Source: Burkholderia plantarii
GTDB lineage: Bacteria; Pseudomonadota; Gammaproteobacteria; Burkholderiales; Burkholderiaceae
Length of the DNA stretch: 64,000 bases
Assembly: GCF_001411805.1 (NCBI RefSeq)
Contig: NZ_CP007212.1
Location: forward strand, 2,170,001 to 2,234,000
Reading direction: 5' to 3'
The notes under the pieces are model-generated. The model did not search any database, was not told the origin of the DNA, and saw only the letters and a program-made list of their open reading frames with translations. Position 1 is the first letter of the stretch, and each line of letters starts with the position of its first letter. A program made the translations under genes and the position numbers. Positions 27,830-36,710 of this stretch are shown here, one piece after another.

Positions 27830-28678
27830 TTACGGCGTCACGTCGGTCTTGAACCACTTCATCGACAGCTTCTTGATCGTGCCGTCGGCCTTCGCCGCCG
27901 TGATCGCGGCGTCGAACTTCGCCTTCAGGTCGGTATCGGTCTTGCGGAACGCGAGGCCCTCGCCCGGCCCCCACACCGGCCCGGCGATCACCGGGCCGGC
28001 CGGCACGACGTGCGACTTGTCGGCGTTCGCGGTGTAGTAGGTGATGTCGTCGAACGACGCGTCGATGCGGCCGTTGGCGAGATCGAGGTCGCGCTCGGGC
28101 GCGCTCTTGTAGACGCGCACCGAGGCCACGTCCTTGAAGTTGTTGTTGACGAAGGCCGTGTAGATCGTGCCCGACTGCAGGCCGATGGTCTTGCCCTTGA
28201 GCGCCTTGCGCAGCATCTCGATGGCGGGCGAGGCGCTGCGCGCGTCGTTGTCGAGGCGCACCGCGCCCACCGCCGGCGACGACTTCGGCAGGATCTTGGT
28301 GTCGGCCACCGCGAAGGTGGCCGGCGTGGACGCGTAGGGCTGCGAGAGCGCGAGGATCTTCTCGCGGTCCGGCGTGATCGAGATCGCGTCCATCAGCACG
28401 TCGAACTTGCCGGCCTGCAGGCCCGGGATCATGCCGTCCCAGTCCTGCGTGACGAGATTGCACTGCAAATGCGCATGCGCGCAGAGGTTCGCGACCAGCT
28501 CCGGCTCGAAGCCGCCGAGCTTGCCGCCCGGCAAGGTCAGGTTCCACGGCGCGTAGCTGCCGTCGAGCGCGATCGTGACGGTCTTCCAGTCCTTCGCCTG
28601 CACGGACCCGGCCATCATCGCGGATCCGAGGACCGCTCCGATCACGAGCGTTGCGAGACGGCTGTGCTTACTCTTCAT
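27830..28678 (-). CDS. Periplasmic amino acid-binding protein (HisJ-like)
   Basis: A 282-aa family-3 solute-binding protein. It has a Sec signal peptide (MKSKHSRLATLVIGAVLGSAMMAGSV) ending at VQA-KD, then ALDGSYAPWNLTLPGGKLGGFEPEL and QDWDGMIPGL, QSGTIY, which form the ligand cleft in HisJ/ArgT proteins. The ATG at 28678 with GGGG upstream was chosen over 28693 and 28726. It is first in the transporter-lyase-hutC gene run, preceded by a HutC-like palindrome. Confidence 0.9.
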   Translation of the reverse strand: MKSKHSRLATLVIGAVLGSAMMAGSVQAKDWKTVTIALDGSYAPWNLTLPGGKLGGFEPELVANLCAHAHLQCNLVTQDWDGMIPGLQAGKFDVLMDAISITPDREKILALSQPYASTPATFAVADTKILPKSSPAVGAVRLDNDARSASPAIEMLRKALKGKTIGLQSGTIYTAFVNNNFKDVASVRVYKSAPERDLDLANGRIDASFDDITYYTANADKSHVVPAGPVIAGPVWGPGEGLAFRKTDTDLKAKFDAAITAAKADGTIKKLSMKWFKTDVTP

Positions 28679-28734
28679 GTCGACATTCCCCATAGGTTCG
28701 GAAATTACCTGCAACACCACGACCAACGTTGATC

Positions 28735-28746
28735 TTGTATAGACAA
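28735..28746. promoter_or_regulatory. HutC-like operator before the transporter operon
   Basis: TTGTATAGACAA matches the perfect hutU palindrome in 11 of 12 positions and lies 57 bp upstream of the binding-protein start, a natural repressor position. Confidence 0.6.
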
Positions 28747-28911
28747 GAATGAGTCAACAAAATCACCTTGGCAAGCGATTTCGAGAAAACGAACGGCGAC
28801 CTAGGGGATACCCTTGGAACGTTGCCCTGTATGGGTTTGACGCAGATTCGGCGGTGCTTTCGCGAAGCCTGCGAAGCGCCCGGCCCCGGGACTTCGCCCG
28901 CACACGCGAAG

Positions 28912-28923
28912 TCATCTAGTCAA
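28912..28923. promoter_or_regulatory. Weak HutC-like sequence
   Basis: TCATCTAGTCAA matches the hutU palindrome in 9 of 12 positions, about 175 bp upstream of the better site. It may be an auxiliary site or chance. Confidence 0.25.
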
Positions 28924-29008
28924 CTGAACAATCGGTTGCACCGTTGCCTCCGGCGCCCCTCGATCCCGCCCGGCGCGCGCCTCGCGCACGCGCGGCCGTC
29001 AGCGTACA

Positions 29009-29932
29009 TCAGGGTTTCGGCGGTTGCACCGCGCCTTGCAACCCGTGCGCGACCAGCGCCGCCGCGAACGCCTCGGCGATGCGCGGCAGCGTGCGGCCGC
29101 GCCGCTTCACGAGCGCGACGGGCCGCGCGAACGCCGCGTCGGCGATCGGCCGGGTCACCAGTTCGGGCTCGGCGAGCACTTCGCGTGCCGAGGCCGGCAG
29201 GATCGTCACGCCGAGCCCGCCGCGCACCATCGCCACCGCCGTCATCATGTAGGTGGGCTCGCAGGCCACCTCGGGCAGCCGGCCCGCCCCGGCCGGCGCC
29301 GCGAGCGCCGTGTCCACCACCGCGCGCACGCTGGTGCCGCGCGCGGTCAGCACCAGCGGGTGCGCGGCCAGGTCGGCGGCCGTCACGCGGCGGCGCCGCG
29401 CGAGCGGATGCCCGCGCGGACACACCACCACCAGCCGGTCCGAGCCCGCGTGCAGCACCTCGAGCGCGGGGTCGACGCGCTCGCCGCCGGTCAGCCCGAG
29501 ATCGACTTCCTCGCCGCGCACCAGCGCGTCCACCGCGCTCGCCACCCCGTCGCGAATCTCGAAGCGCGCCTGCGGCACCTGCCGCCGGAACTCGCGGATC
29601 AGGTCCGGCAGCACGCTGGCCGCGAAGGTCGGCAGGCAGGCCAGCCGCACCGTGCCGGCGGTGCCGTCGCCGAGCGCGCGCGCGTCGCGCAGCACGCGCT
29701 CCATGTCGTCGAGCGAGCGCTGCAGCAGCGGCAGCAGCTCGCGCCCGGTCTGCGTGAGCGCCACGCTGCGGCTGTTGCGGTCGAACAGGCGCGCGCCGAC
29801 GGTCTGCTCGAGGCGCCGGATCTGCACGGTCAGCGCCGGCTGCGAGAGATGCAGGCGCGCCGCCGCGCGCGTGAAGTTGCCGGCCTGCGCGACGGTGACG
29901 AACGCGCGAAGCTCGCGCAGGTTCAGGTCCAT
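29009..29932 (-). CDS. LysR-family regulator
   Basis: A 307-aa LysR regulator. The N-terminal helix-turn-helix is clear (LRELRAFVTVAQAGNFTRAAARLHLSQPALTVQIRRLE), followed by a periplasmic-binding-type effector domain. It is divergent from the CitMHS transporter gene with about 107 bp between them, so it probably controls the transporter and the AtuA-like genes. The ATG at 29932 starts at the conserved MDLNLRELRAF. Confidence 0.9.
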   Translation of the reverse strand: MDLNLRELRAFVTVAQAGNFTRAAARLHLSQPALTVQIRRLEQTVGARLFDRNSRSVALTQTGRELLPLLQRSLDDMERVLRDARALGDGTAGTVRLACLPTFAASVLPDLIREFRRQVPQARFEIRDGVASAVDALVRGEEVDLGLTGGERVDPALEVLHAGSDRLVVVCPRGHPLARRRRVTAADLAAHPLVLTARGTSVRAVVDTALAAPAGAGRLPEVACEPTYMMTAVAMVRGGLGVTILPASAREVLAEPELVTRPIADAAFARPVALVKRRGRTLPRIAEAFAAALVAHGLQGAVQPPKP

Positions 29933-30039
29933 GTCCGATCCATAACGAAGTGTGATTGCTGCGATCAAATCATTTCAATTGCGTTATCGCGGTGGCGAAA
30001 TTACGCTCGCCCTCATCAAAAGACAAGACCGGAGACACC

Positions 30040-31344
30040 ATGATGCTGCCGTTGCTGGGGCTCGCCACCATCGTCGCGCTGCTCGGCACGATCCTCACGC
30101 GGCGGCTCTCGCCGCTCGTGGCGCTGATCGTCGTGCCGGTGGCCGCCGCGCTCGCCGGCGGCTTCGGGCTGCAGGTCGGCGGCTTCGTGGTGGGCGGGTT
30201 GAAAAGCCTCGCGCCGGTGGTGGGCATGTTCGTGTTCGCGATCCTCTATTTCGGCACCATCACCGACGCCGGCACGCTCGACCCGATCATCGACCGGATC
30301 CTGCGCGCGGTGGGCACGCGCCCCACGCGCATCGTGATCGGCACCACGCTGCTCGCGCTGCTGATCCACCTGGACGGCTCGGGCGCCGTCTGCTTCCTCG
30401 TCACGATCCCGGCCATGCTGCCGCTCTACGACCGCCTGAAGATGGACCGGCGCGTGCTCGCGGCGGCCGTGTCGATGGCGGCCGGCATCAACTTCCTGCC
30501 CTGGACCGGGCCGATGATCCGCGCCTCGGCCTCGCTGCACCTGCCGATCTCCGCGCTGTTCAACCCGCTGATCCCGGTGCAGGCGGTGGGCCTCGCGTTC
30601 GTGTTCGGCGCCGCTTACTGGCTCGGCCGCCGCGAGGAAAAACGGCTCGGCGGCGCGGCGCACGGCGCGATCCCGATGCCCGAGCGCGTGCTGACGCCCG
30701 AGGAGCAGGCGCTGCGCCGCCCGCGCCTGTTCGGCTTCAACCTGGCGCTGACGGTGCTGGTGCTCGGCAGCATGGTGGTGCTGGGCGAGCGGGTGCCGCC
30801 CGCGCTGACCTTCATGGTGGGCTTGTGCATCGCGCTGGTGGTCAACTATCCCGACGTCGAGATGCAGCGCAAGCGCATCGACGCCCACGCGCGCGCCGCG
30901 CTGATGATGGCCGGCATCCTGCTCGCCGCCGGCGTGTTCACCGGCGTGATGCAGGGCAGCGGCATGCTCAAGGCGATGGCGGGCGCGGCGGTGGGCTTCG
31001 TGCCGCCGTCGATGGCCGGCCACATCCCGGTCGTGCTCGGCCTGCTGGCGATGCCGCTGAGCCTGCTGTTCGATCCCGATTCGTTCTATTTCGGCGTGCT
31101 GCCCGTGATCGCCGAGGTGTCGGGGCAGCTCGGCGTGCCGGCCGTGCATGTCGGCCAGGCCGCGCTGCTCGGCCAGATGACCACCGGCTTTCCCGTCAGC
31201 CCGCTCACGCCGGCCACGTTCCTGGTGGTCGGGCTGTGCGGCATCGAGCTGGCCGAGCACCAGAAATTCACGTTCCCGCTGCTGTTCGGCGCGTCCGTCG
31301 TGATGACGATCGCCTGCGTCGTGCTCGGCGTGTTCCCGCTCTGA
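30040..31344 (+). CDS. CitMHS-family citrate/carboxylate transporter
   Basis: A 434-aa inner-membrane transporter with 10 or more hydrophobic segments. HLDGSGAVCFLVTIPAMLPLYDRL, MAAGINFLPWTGPMIRA and FDPDSFYFGVLPVI are typical of CitMHS, which moves metal-citrate or related carboxylates with protons. GGAGAC precedes the ATG at 30040. It is followed by two AtuA-like genes, a common partnership, so the cargo may be a tricarboxylic or branched acid. Confidence 0.88.
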   Translation: MMLPLLGLATIVALLGTILTRRLSPLVALIVVPVAAALAGGFGLQVGGFVVGGLKSLAPVVGMFVFAILYFGTITDAGTLDPIIDRILRAVGTRPTRIVIGTTLLALLIHLDGSGAVCFLVTIPAMLPLYDRLKMDRRVLAAAVSMAAGINFLPWTGPMIRASASLHLPISALFNPLIPVQAVGLAFVFGAAYWLGRREEKRLGGAAHGAIPMPERVLTPEEQALRRPRLFGFNLALTVLVLGSMVVLGERVPPALTFMVGLCIALVVNYPDVEMQRKRIDAHARAALMMAGILLAAGVFTGVMQGSGMLKAMAGAAVGFVPPSMAGHIPVVLGLLAMPLSLLFDPDSFYFGVLPVIAEVSGQLGVPAVHVGQAALLGQMTTGFPVSPLTPATFLVVGLCGIELAEHQKFTFPLLFGASVVMTIACVVLGVFPL

Positions 31345-31395
31345 TGCGATGACGACATCCGCCATGTCGTTGCGCGCACAACCGGATCGTTCACC

Positions 31396-32769
31396 ATGAC
31401 CGCCCTTCCCCCCGATCGTCCGGTCCGGCTCGGCGCCGGCGCCGGCTACTCCGGCGACCGCATCGAGCCCGCCGTCGAACTGGCCGAACACGGCGCGCTC
31501 GATTACCTGATCTTCGAATGCCTGGCCGAGCGCACCATCGCGATCGCGCAACAGGCGCGCCGCGCCGATCCGGCGCTCGGCTACGATCCGCTGCTCGGCG
31601 CGCGGATGCGCGCGGTGCTGCCCGCCGCCGCCGCGAACGGCGTGCGGATCATCTCGAACATGGGCGCCGCGAACCCGCTCGCGGCCGCGCGCGAGACCGC
31701 GCGGATCGCGGCCGCGCTCGGCGTGGGCCGGCTGCGCGTGGCGGCCGTGAGCGGCGACGACGTGCTCGGGCCGATACTCGCCGGCGCGTTTCGCTTCCTC
31801 GAATCGGGCGACGCGGTCGCCGACTATCGCGAGCGCATCGTGTCGGCCAACGCCTACCTCGGCGCCGAGCCGATCGTCGCGGCGCTGGCCGCCGGCGCGG
31901 ACGTGGTGCTGACCGGCCGCGTGGCCGACCCGGCGCTGTTCGCCGCGCCGCTGATCCACGCGTTCGGCTGGCCGATGGACGACTGGACGCGCCTCGGGCA
32001 AGCCACCGTGGTCGGCCACCTGCTCGAATGCGCGGGCCAGGTCACGGGCGGCTATTTCGCCGATCCCGGCTGGCTCGACGTGCCGGACCTGGCGCGGCTC
32101 GGCTTTCCGATCGGCGAGGTGTCCGCCGACGGCGCCGTGACCGTCACCAAGCTCGCGCGCGCGGGCGGCCGGGTCAGCGTGGACACCTGCAAGCAGCAGT
32201 TGCTCTACGAGATCCACGATCCGGCCTGCTACCTGCAACCGGACGTGACCGCCGATTTCAGCGCCGTGAGCGTCGTGCCCGACGGCCCCGACCGCGTGCG
32301 CGTGACGGGCGGCGCCGGCCGCGCGCGACCCGACACGCTGAAGGTGTCGGTGGCCTACACCGACGGCCATATCGGCGAAGGGCAGATCTCGTATGGCGGC
32401 CCCGGCGCGACCGCGCGCGCGCGGCTGGCCGGCGAGATCGTGCGCGAGCGGCTGGCGCTGACGGGCGTGGCGGTGAGCGAGCTGCGCATCGATTTGATCG
32501 GCGTGGACGCGCTGTACGGCGACACGCTGGCCGGCACGCGCGGCGAGCCCGCCGAAGTGCGGCTGCGCGTGGCGGGCCGCACCGCCACGACGGTCGACGC
32601 GGCGCGGATCGGCAACGAGGTGGAAACGCTCTATACCAACGGGCCGGCCGGCGGCGGCGGCGTGACCAAGGCAGCGCGCGAGGTGCTGGCCGTGCAGTCG
32701 GTGCTGCTGCCGCGCGAGCAGGTGCGGCCCACGTTCACGATGGTGGAGGCTGACGATGCAACTGCGTGA
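31396..32769 (+). CDS. AtuA-like (DUF1446) protein
   Basis: A 457-aa protein of the acyclic-terpene-utilisation AtuA/DUF1446 family (RLGAGAGYSGDRIEPA, LDYLIFECLAERT, TGRVADPALF, YTNGPAGGGG). The family is linked to catabolism of branched carboxylic acids but the reaction is not well defined. Its end overlaps the next gene by 14 bp. Confidence 0.85.
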   Translation: MTALPPDRPVRLGAGAGYSGDRIEPAVELAEHGALDYLIFECLAERTIAIAQQARRADPALGYDPLLGARMRAVLPAAAANGVRIISNMGAANPLAAARETARIAAALGVGRLRVAAVSGDDVLGPILAGAFRFLESGDAVADYRERIVSANAYLGAEPIVAALAAGADVVLTGRVADPALFAAPLIHAFGWPMDDWTRLGQATVVGHLLECAGQVTGGYFADPGWLDVPDLARLGFPIGEVSADGAVTVTKLARAGGRVSVDTCKQQLLYEIHDPACYLQPDVTADFSAVSVVPDGPDRVRVTGGAGRARPDTLKVSVAYTDGHIGEGQISYGGPGATARARLAGEIVRERLALTGVAVSELRIDLIGVDALYGDTLAGTRGEPAEVRLRVAGRTATTVDAARIGNEVETLYTNGPAGGGGVTKAAREVLAVQSVLLPREQVRPTFTMVEADDATA

Positions 32770-33070
32770 ACTCGCGCATTCGCGCACCGGCGACAAGGGC
32801 AACACGCTGAACGTCTCGGTGATCTGCCGCGATCCGCAACACTACGCGCACCTGCGCGAGCAGCTGAGCGCCGCGCGCGTGAAGGCCTGGCTCGGCGCAT
32901 TCGTGCGGGGCGAGGTGGTGCGCCACGAACTGCCGGCGCTGGCCGCCTTCAATTTCGTGCTCGGCGAGGCGCTGGGCGGCGGCGTCACGCGTTCGCTCGC
33001 GCTCGACGCGCACGGCAAGTCGGTCAGCTCGGCGCTGCTCGCGATCGAGGTGTCGGCGCCGCCGGGTTGA
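32756..33070 (+). CDS. Small AtuA-associated protein
   Basis: A 104-aa partner (LRELAHSRTGDKGNTLNVSVI). In many bacteria it is the C-terminal domain of the AtuA-like protein or a separate subunit, as here. The overlap with the larger gene suggests translational coupling and a complex. Confidence 0.82.
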   Translation: MQLRELAHSRTGDKGNTLNVSVICRDPQHYAHLREQLSAARVKAWLGAFVRGEVVRHELPALAAFNFVLGEALGGGVTRSLALDAHGKSVSSALLAIEVSAPPG

Positions 33071-33134
33071 GGCGGCAATTCGAGGCGACGCGCGGATGCT
33101 GCCCGGCGGCGGCCGTGGGCTCGCCCGCCCGGCC

Positions 33135-34079
33135 TCAGCCGCCCCGCGCCTCGCGCCGCACCGCTTGCGGCGGCACGCCGAAGCCGCGCACGAACGCCTC
33201 GCGCAGGTGGCGGCGGTCGCGAAAGCCGGTCTCGCGCGCGATCACCTCGAGCGGATGCGTGCCGCGCTCGACCATCAGGCGCGCCGCTTCCAGGCGCAGC
33301 CCCTCGATCGCCCTGGCCGGCGACTGGCCCGTCTCCATCGTGAACACGCGGCTGAACTGGCGCGGGCTCAGATGCACCGCCTTGGCCAGTTCCTCCACCG
33401 ACAGCGGACGATGCAGGTTCTGCCGCGCGTAGTTCAGCGCGTTCTGGATGCGGTCCGACTTCGGCGCCAGTTCGAGCATCTCCGAGTGCTGGGACTGGCC
33501 GCCCGAGCGCCGCTGATGCATCACCAGCTTGTGCGCGACCGAGCGCGCCACGTCGGCGCCCAGATCCTGCTCGACCATCGCCAGCGCCAGATCGAGCCCG
33601 GCCGTCATGCCCGCCGAGGTCCAGACCGGTCCGTCCACGATGTAGATGCGGTCGTCCTCGACCTGGATCGCCGGACGCGCCTGCCGCAGCGCGCGCGCGA
33701 AGGCCCAGTGCGTGGTGGCGCGGCGCCCGTCCAGCAGCCCCGCCTCGGCCAGCATGAAGCCGCCGGTGCAGATGCCCGCCACGCGGCGCGCGCGGCCGCT
33801 GGAACGGCGCAGGAACGCGACCAGATCGTCCGGCGGCGGCACCACGAGCGGATCGATCACGCCCACCACCAGCCAGGTATCGACGCCGCCGCGCGGCGGC
33901 GCCGCCCGCGTCTCCACCCGCATGCCGAGCGACGAGCGCTGCGGGCCGCCCGAGATCGAATGGTTCTCGACCGTATAGAACGGCGTGCCGGCCACCAGGT
34001 TCGCCACCTCGAAGATGGTCTGGGACGCCAGCGCCATGATCTGAAACCCGTCGCTGAGCAGATATCCGATTCGATGCAT
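33135..34079 (-). CDS. GlxA-type AraC regulator
   Basis: A 314-aa regulator. An N-terminal DJ-1/PfpI-like domain (about 1-190) carries the cysteine elbow AGICTGGFMLAEAGLL, and the C-terminal AraC double helix-turn-helix contains VEELAKAVHLSPRQFSRVFTMETGQSP. The effector is unknown. It is divergent from the flavin monooxygenase gene. Confidence 0.9.
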   Translation of the reverse strand: MHRIGYLLSDGFQIMALASQTIFEVANLVAGTPFYTVENHSISGGPQRSSLGMRVETRAAPPRGGVDTWLVVGVIDPLVVPPPDDLVAFLRRSSGRARRVAGICTGGFMLAEAGLLDGRRATTHWAFARALRQARPAIQVEDDRIYIVDGPVWTSAGMTAGLDLALAMVEQDLGADVARSVAHKLVMHQRRSGGQSQHSEMLELAPKSDRIQNALNYARQNLHRPLSVEELAKAVHLSPRQFSRVFTMETGQSPARAIEGLRLEAARLMVERGTHPLEVIARETGFRDRRHLREAFVRGFGVPPQAVRREARGG

Positions 34080-34267
34080 GGGCGGCTCCGTCGTGTCGAT
34101 ATGTCGATGTCCTGAAGCGGTACGTTATACCTCATGCGGGACGCCGCCGTGACAGCGGCGCAAAGCGTGGCCGGCGCGCAAGAATATCGATAGCTCGAAA
34201 ACTTGGTTGGTGGCGGCCGGCGATCTCGCGACCATAGCGGGCTGCTCAGCCTCACCAAGGAACTCCG

Positions 34268-35329
34268 ATGGCCGCCTCCCTTCCCCGCTTCGGCGTGTGG
34301 GCGCTCGTTCACGGCAGCCGTGCCGCATTGCAGGATCCCGACGAACCCTACGACGCCTCGTGGGCGCGCAACAAGGCGCTGGTGCTGGCCGCCGAACGGC
34401 TCGGCTACGATTCCGTGCTGGTCGCGCAGCACACCATCAATCCGCACGATCCCGCGCTCGACCAGCTCGAGGCCTGGACCGCCTCGGCCGCGCTCGCCGC
34501 GCTGACCGAACGCATCGAGATCATCGCGGCCATCAAGCCCTACCTCTACCACCCCGTGGTGCTCGCCAAGATGGCGCAGCAGATCGAGCACATCAGCGGC
34601 GGGCGCTTCGCGATCAACCTCGTCAACGCCTGGAACCGGCCCGAACTCGAACGCGCCGGCATCGGCTTCGCCGAGCACGACGCGCGCTACGCCTACGGGC
34701 GCGAATGGATCACCGTGGTCGAGGCGCTGCTGGCCGGCGAGACGGTGCGCTTTGCCGGCGAGCATTTCCGCATCGACGACTACGCGCTGCGGCCCACCGA
34801 CCCGTTCCGGGCACGGCCGCGCATCTACGTGGGCGGCGAATCGGAGCCGGCGCGCCAGCTGGTGGCCGACCATGGCGACGTCTGGTTCATCAACGGCCAG
34901 CCGCACGAGGACGTGGCGCGCCTGATCGCCGACGTCGGCACGCGGCCGCGCGCGGCCGGCGCCGCGCCGCTGCGTTTCGGGCTGTCGGCGTTCGTGATCG
35001 CGCGCGAGACGGCCGGCGAGGCCGAGGCGCATCTCCAGCACCTGTTCGCGCTGGCCGAACTCGACAAGCCGTTGCGCGAGCAACAAAAGCGGAATATCGA
35101 CCCGAACGTGGTGATGATCCAGACCTTCGCGCGCTCGGCGCGGGTCGGCTCGAACGGCGGCACCGCGGCCGGGCTGGTCGGCAGCTACGACGAGGTGGCC
35201 GAGCGCGTCGCCGCGTTCCATCGCGCCGGCATCGAGCTGTTCATGCTGCAGTTCCAGCCGTTCGAGGCCGACATGCAGGGCTTCGCCGAACACGTGATTC
35301 CGCGCGTGAAGCGGCTGCTGGGCGCCTGA
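34268..35329 (+). CDS. LLM-class flavin-dependent monooxygenase
   Basis: A 353-aa luciferase-like TIM barrel closest in layout to SsuD-type alkanesulfonate monooxygenases (FGVWALVHGSR, LTERIEIIAAIKPYLYHPVVLAKM, SGGRFAINLVNAWN, PRIYVGGESE). It would use reduced FMN to oxidise a sulfonate, sulfone or similar compound. No flavin reductase lies next to it. An SD-like AAGGAA precedes the ATG. Confidence 0.82.
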   Translation: MAASLPRFGVWALVHGSRAALQDPDEPYDASWARNKALVLAAERLGYDSVLVAQHTINPHDPALDQLEAWTASAALAALTERIEIIAAIKPYLYHPVVLAKMAQQIEHISGGRFAINLVNAWNRPELERAGIGFAEHDARYAYGREWITVVEALLAGETVRFAGEHFRIDDYALRPTDPFRARPRIYVGGESEPARQLVADHGDVWFINGQPHEDVARLIADVGTRPRAAGAAPLRFGLSAFVIARETAGEAEAHLQHLFALAELDKPLREQQKRNIDPNVVMIQTFARSARVGSNGGTAAGLVGSYDEVAERVAAFHRAGIELFMLQFQPFEADMQGFAEHVIPRVKRLLGA

Positions 35330-35346
35330 GCGCGGCGGGCCGGGCA

Positions 35347-35372
35347 GCGTCGATGCGTCGATGCGTCGATGC
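35347..35372. repeat. 8-bp tandem repeat, 3.25 copies
   Basis: Unit GCGTCGAT occurs three times in a row plus GC, in the gap after the monooxygenase gene. No function is apparent. Confidence 0.7.
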
Positions 35373-35496
35373 CCCATGCGAATTGCCGGACGGCGGCACG
35401 CAGGCGGCCCCGGGCAGGTATGGAGCGCCGCGCCGACACGCGTTATGATCGTGCGCCCTATTCCATTCCCACCTTGACGCGGAGCCGACCGACACG

Positions 35497-36420
35497 ATGG
35501 ACACGTCCGACCGACTGATCTCGCACGAGGCGCAATCCGGCGCCACGCTCGATGCCACGATCGAAGCGACCAAGGCCCGCCTGCGCGCCGCGGAGCCGTT
35601 CCCGGGCGCCACGCTCGACCAGCAGCTGGCGCTGGTCGACCAGCTCGCGCAATTCGAACTCGGCCGCTTCCTGCTCGTGAACCGCGGGCTCGACGCGATC
35701 TGGACGCACCGCCTCGTCACGCACGAGCCGGGCAGCCTGCAACTGGGCCAGGTGCCCGAACTCGAATACCTGAGCTTCGAGCGCCTGCCCGCCACCTGCG
35801 CCACGCGCGAGCGCTTCGGCATCTTCCGCCGCGAACTGCAGGCCCTGCTGAAGCCGGGCGCCGTGTTCGCCTCGGTGCCCGGCGGCGTGATGGGCGACCT
35901 GCTGCTGCTCGACTACACGCGGGCGCCGGACGTGCGGCTGATCGGCGTCGATCTCGACCAGAACGCGCTCGACGCGGCGCGCGCGCTGGCCGAGCAACGC
36001 GGCCTGACCGAACGCCTGTCGCTGCGCCGGGCCGATGCCTGGGAAATGGACCTGCACGCCGAAGCCGACGTGCTGACCAGCAACGGCATCAACCTCTACG
36101 AACCCGACGACGAACGCGTCGTGCAGCTGTATCGCAAGTTCTTCGACGCGCTGAAGCCGGGCGGGCGCCTCGTGACCAGCTTCCTCACGCCGCCGCCCTC
36201 GCTCTCGCCCGATTCGCCGTGGGACATGAGCACCACCACGCCGGCGCTGCTCGGCTTGCAGTTCCTGCTGTTCGCGCGCGTGATCGAGGCGAAGTGGAGC
36301 AGCTTCCGCACCCATGCGCAGACGCGCGAGCAGCTTGAACGCGCCGGCTTCGCCGACGTCACGTTCATCGACGACGGCGCGCGGATGTTCCCGACCGTGG
36401 TGGCGCGCAAGCCCGCATAA
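35497..36420 (+). CDS. SAM-dependent methyltransferase
   Basis: A 307-aa class I methyltransferase. The SAM-binding motif I equivalent is FASVPGGVMGDLL, motif II is VRLIGVDLDQNALDAA, and the later motif is LKPGGRLVTSF. An N-terminal helical region of about 120 aa precedes it. Substrate is unknown. Confidence 0.82.
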   Translation: MDTSDRLISHEAQSGATLDATIEATKARLRAAEPFPGATLDQQLALVDQLAQFELGRFLLVNRGLDAIWTHRLVTHEPGSLQLGQVPELEYLSFERLPATCATRERFGIFRRELQALLKPGAVFASVPGGVMGDLLLLDYTRAPDVRLIGVDLDQNALDAARALAEQRGLTERLSLRRADAWEMDLHAEADVLTSNGINLYEPDDERVVQLYRKFFDALKPGGRLVTSFLTPPPSLSPDSPWDMSTTTPALLGLQFLLFARVIEAKWSSFRTHAQTREQLERAGFADVTFIDDGARMFPTVVARKPA

Positions 36421-36440
36421 GCGCGCCGCGCGCGTTCGGT

Positions 36441-36710
36441 TCAGAACGGGTTCGCGATCGTGCCGGTGGGCGCCGGCGGCTCGTCGGCGAGCTTCGCCGG
36501 CAGGTCGGGCGCCGCCTTCAGCGCCTCGACGATGCTGGTGAGCGCGGCCAGCAGCGCCTGCGCCCGTTTCAGCCCTTCCTGGTCGCGGGCGATCTCGAGC
36601 TCACCGCTCAGGCGGATGCGCGACGGGTCGTTGCTGATCGTCAACGCGTCGCCGGCGAGGTTGACGACGGTGCTGTCGTCGGCAAACGCGGGGAAATTCG
36701 TCCTAGACAC
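36441..36710 (-). CDS. Small protein of unknown function
   Basis: An 89-aa acidic protein with no recognised domain or signal peptide. Its ATG overlaps the end of the upstream nuclease gene by 8 bp, so it is probably translated from the same transcript and could act with the nuclease, perhaps as an inhibitor. That role is inference from position only. Confidence 0.6.
   Translation of the reverse strand: MSRTNFPAFADDSTVVNLAGDALTISNDPSRIRLSGELEIARDQEGLKRAQALLAALTSIVEALKAAPDLPAKLADEPPAPTGTIANPF

Larger units (their letters stand above)
28679..29008. promoter_or_regulatory. Upstream region of the transporter genes
   Basis: A 330-bp gap between the binding-protein start and the end of the LysR gene. 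It holds two HutC-like sequences, at 28735 (good) and 28912 (weak), and should contain the promoter for the minus-strand transporter genes. No gene is visible in it. Confidence 0.5.

Noticed and set aside
30016-32805. 929-aa minus-strand reading frame
   Set aside because: Opposite the CitMHS and AtuA-like genes, which have clear families; the sequence is repetitive His/Arg/Ala.
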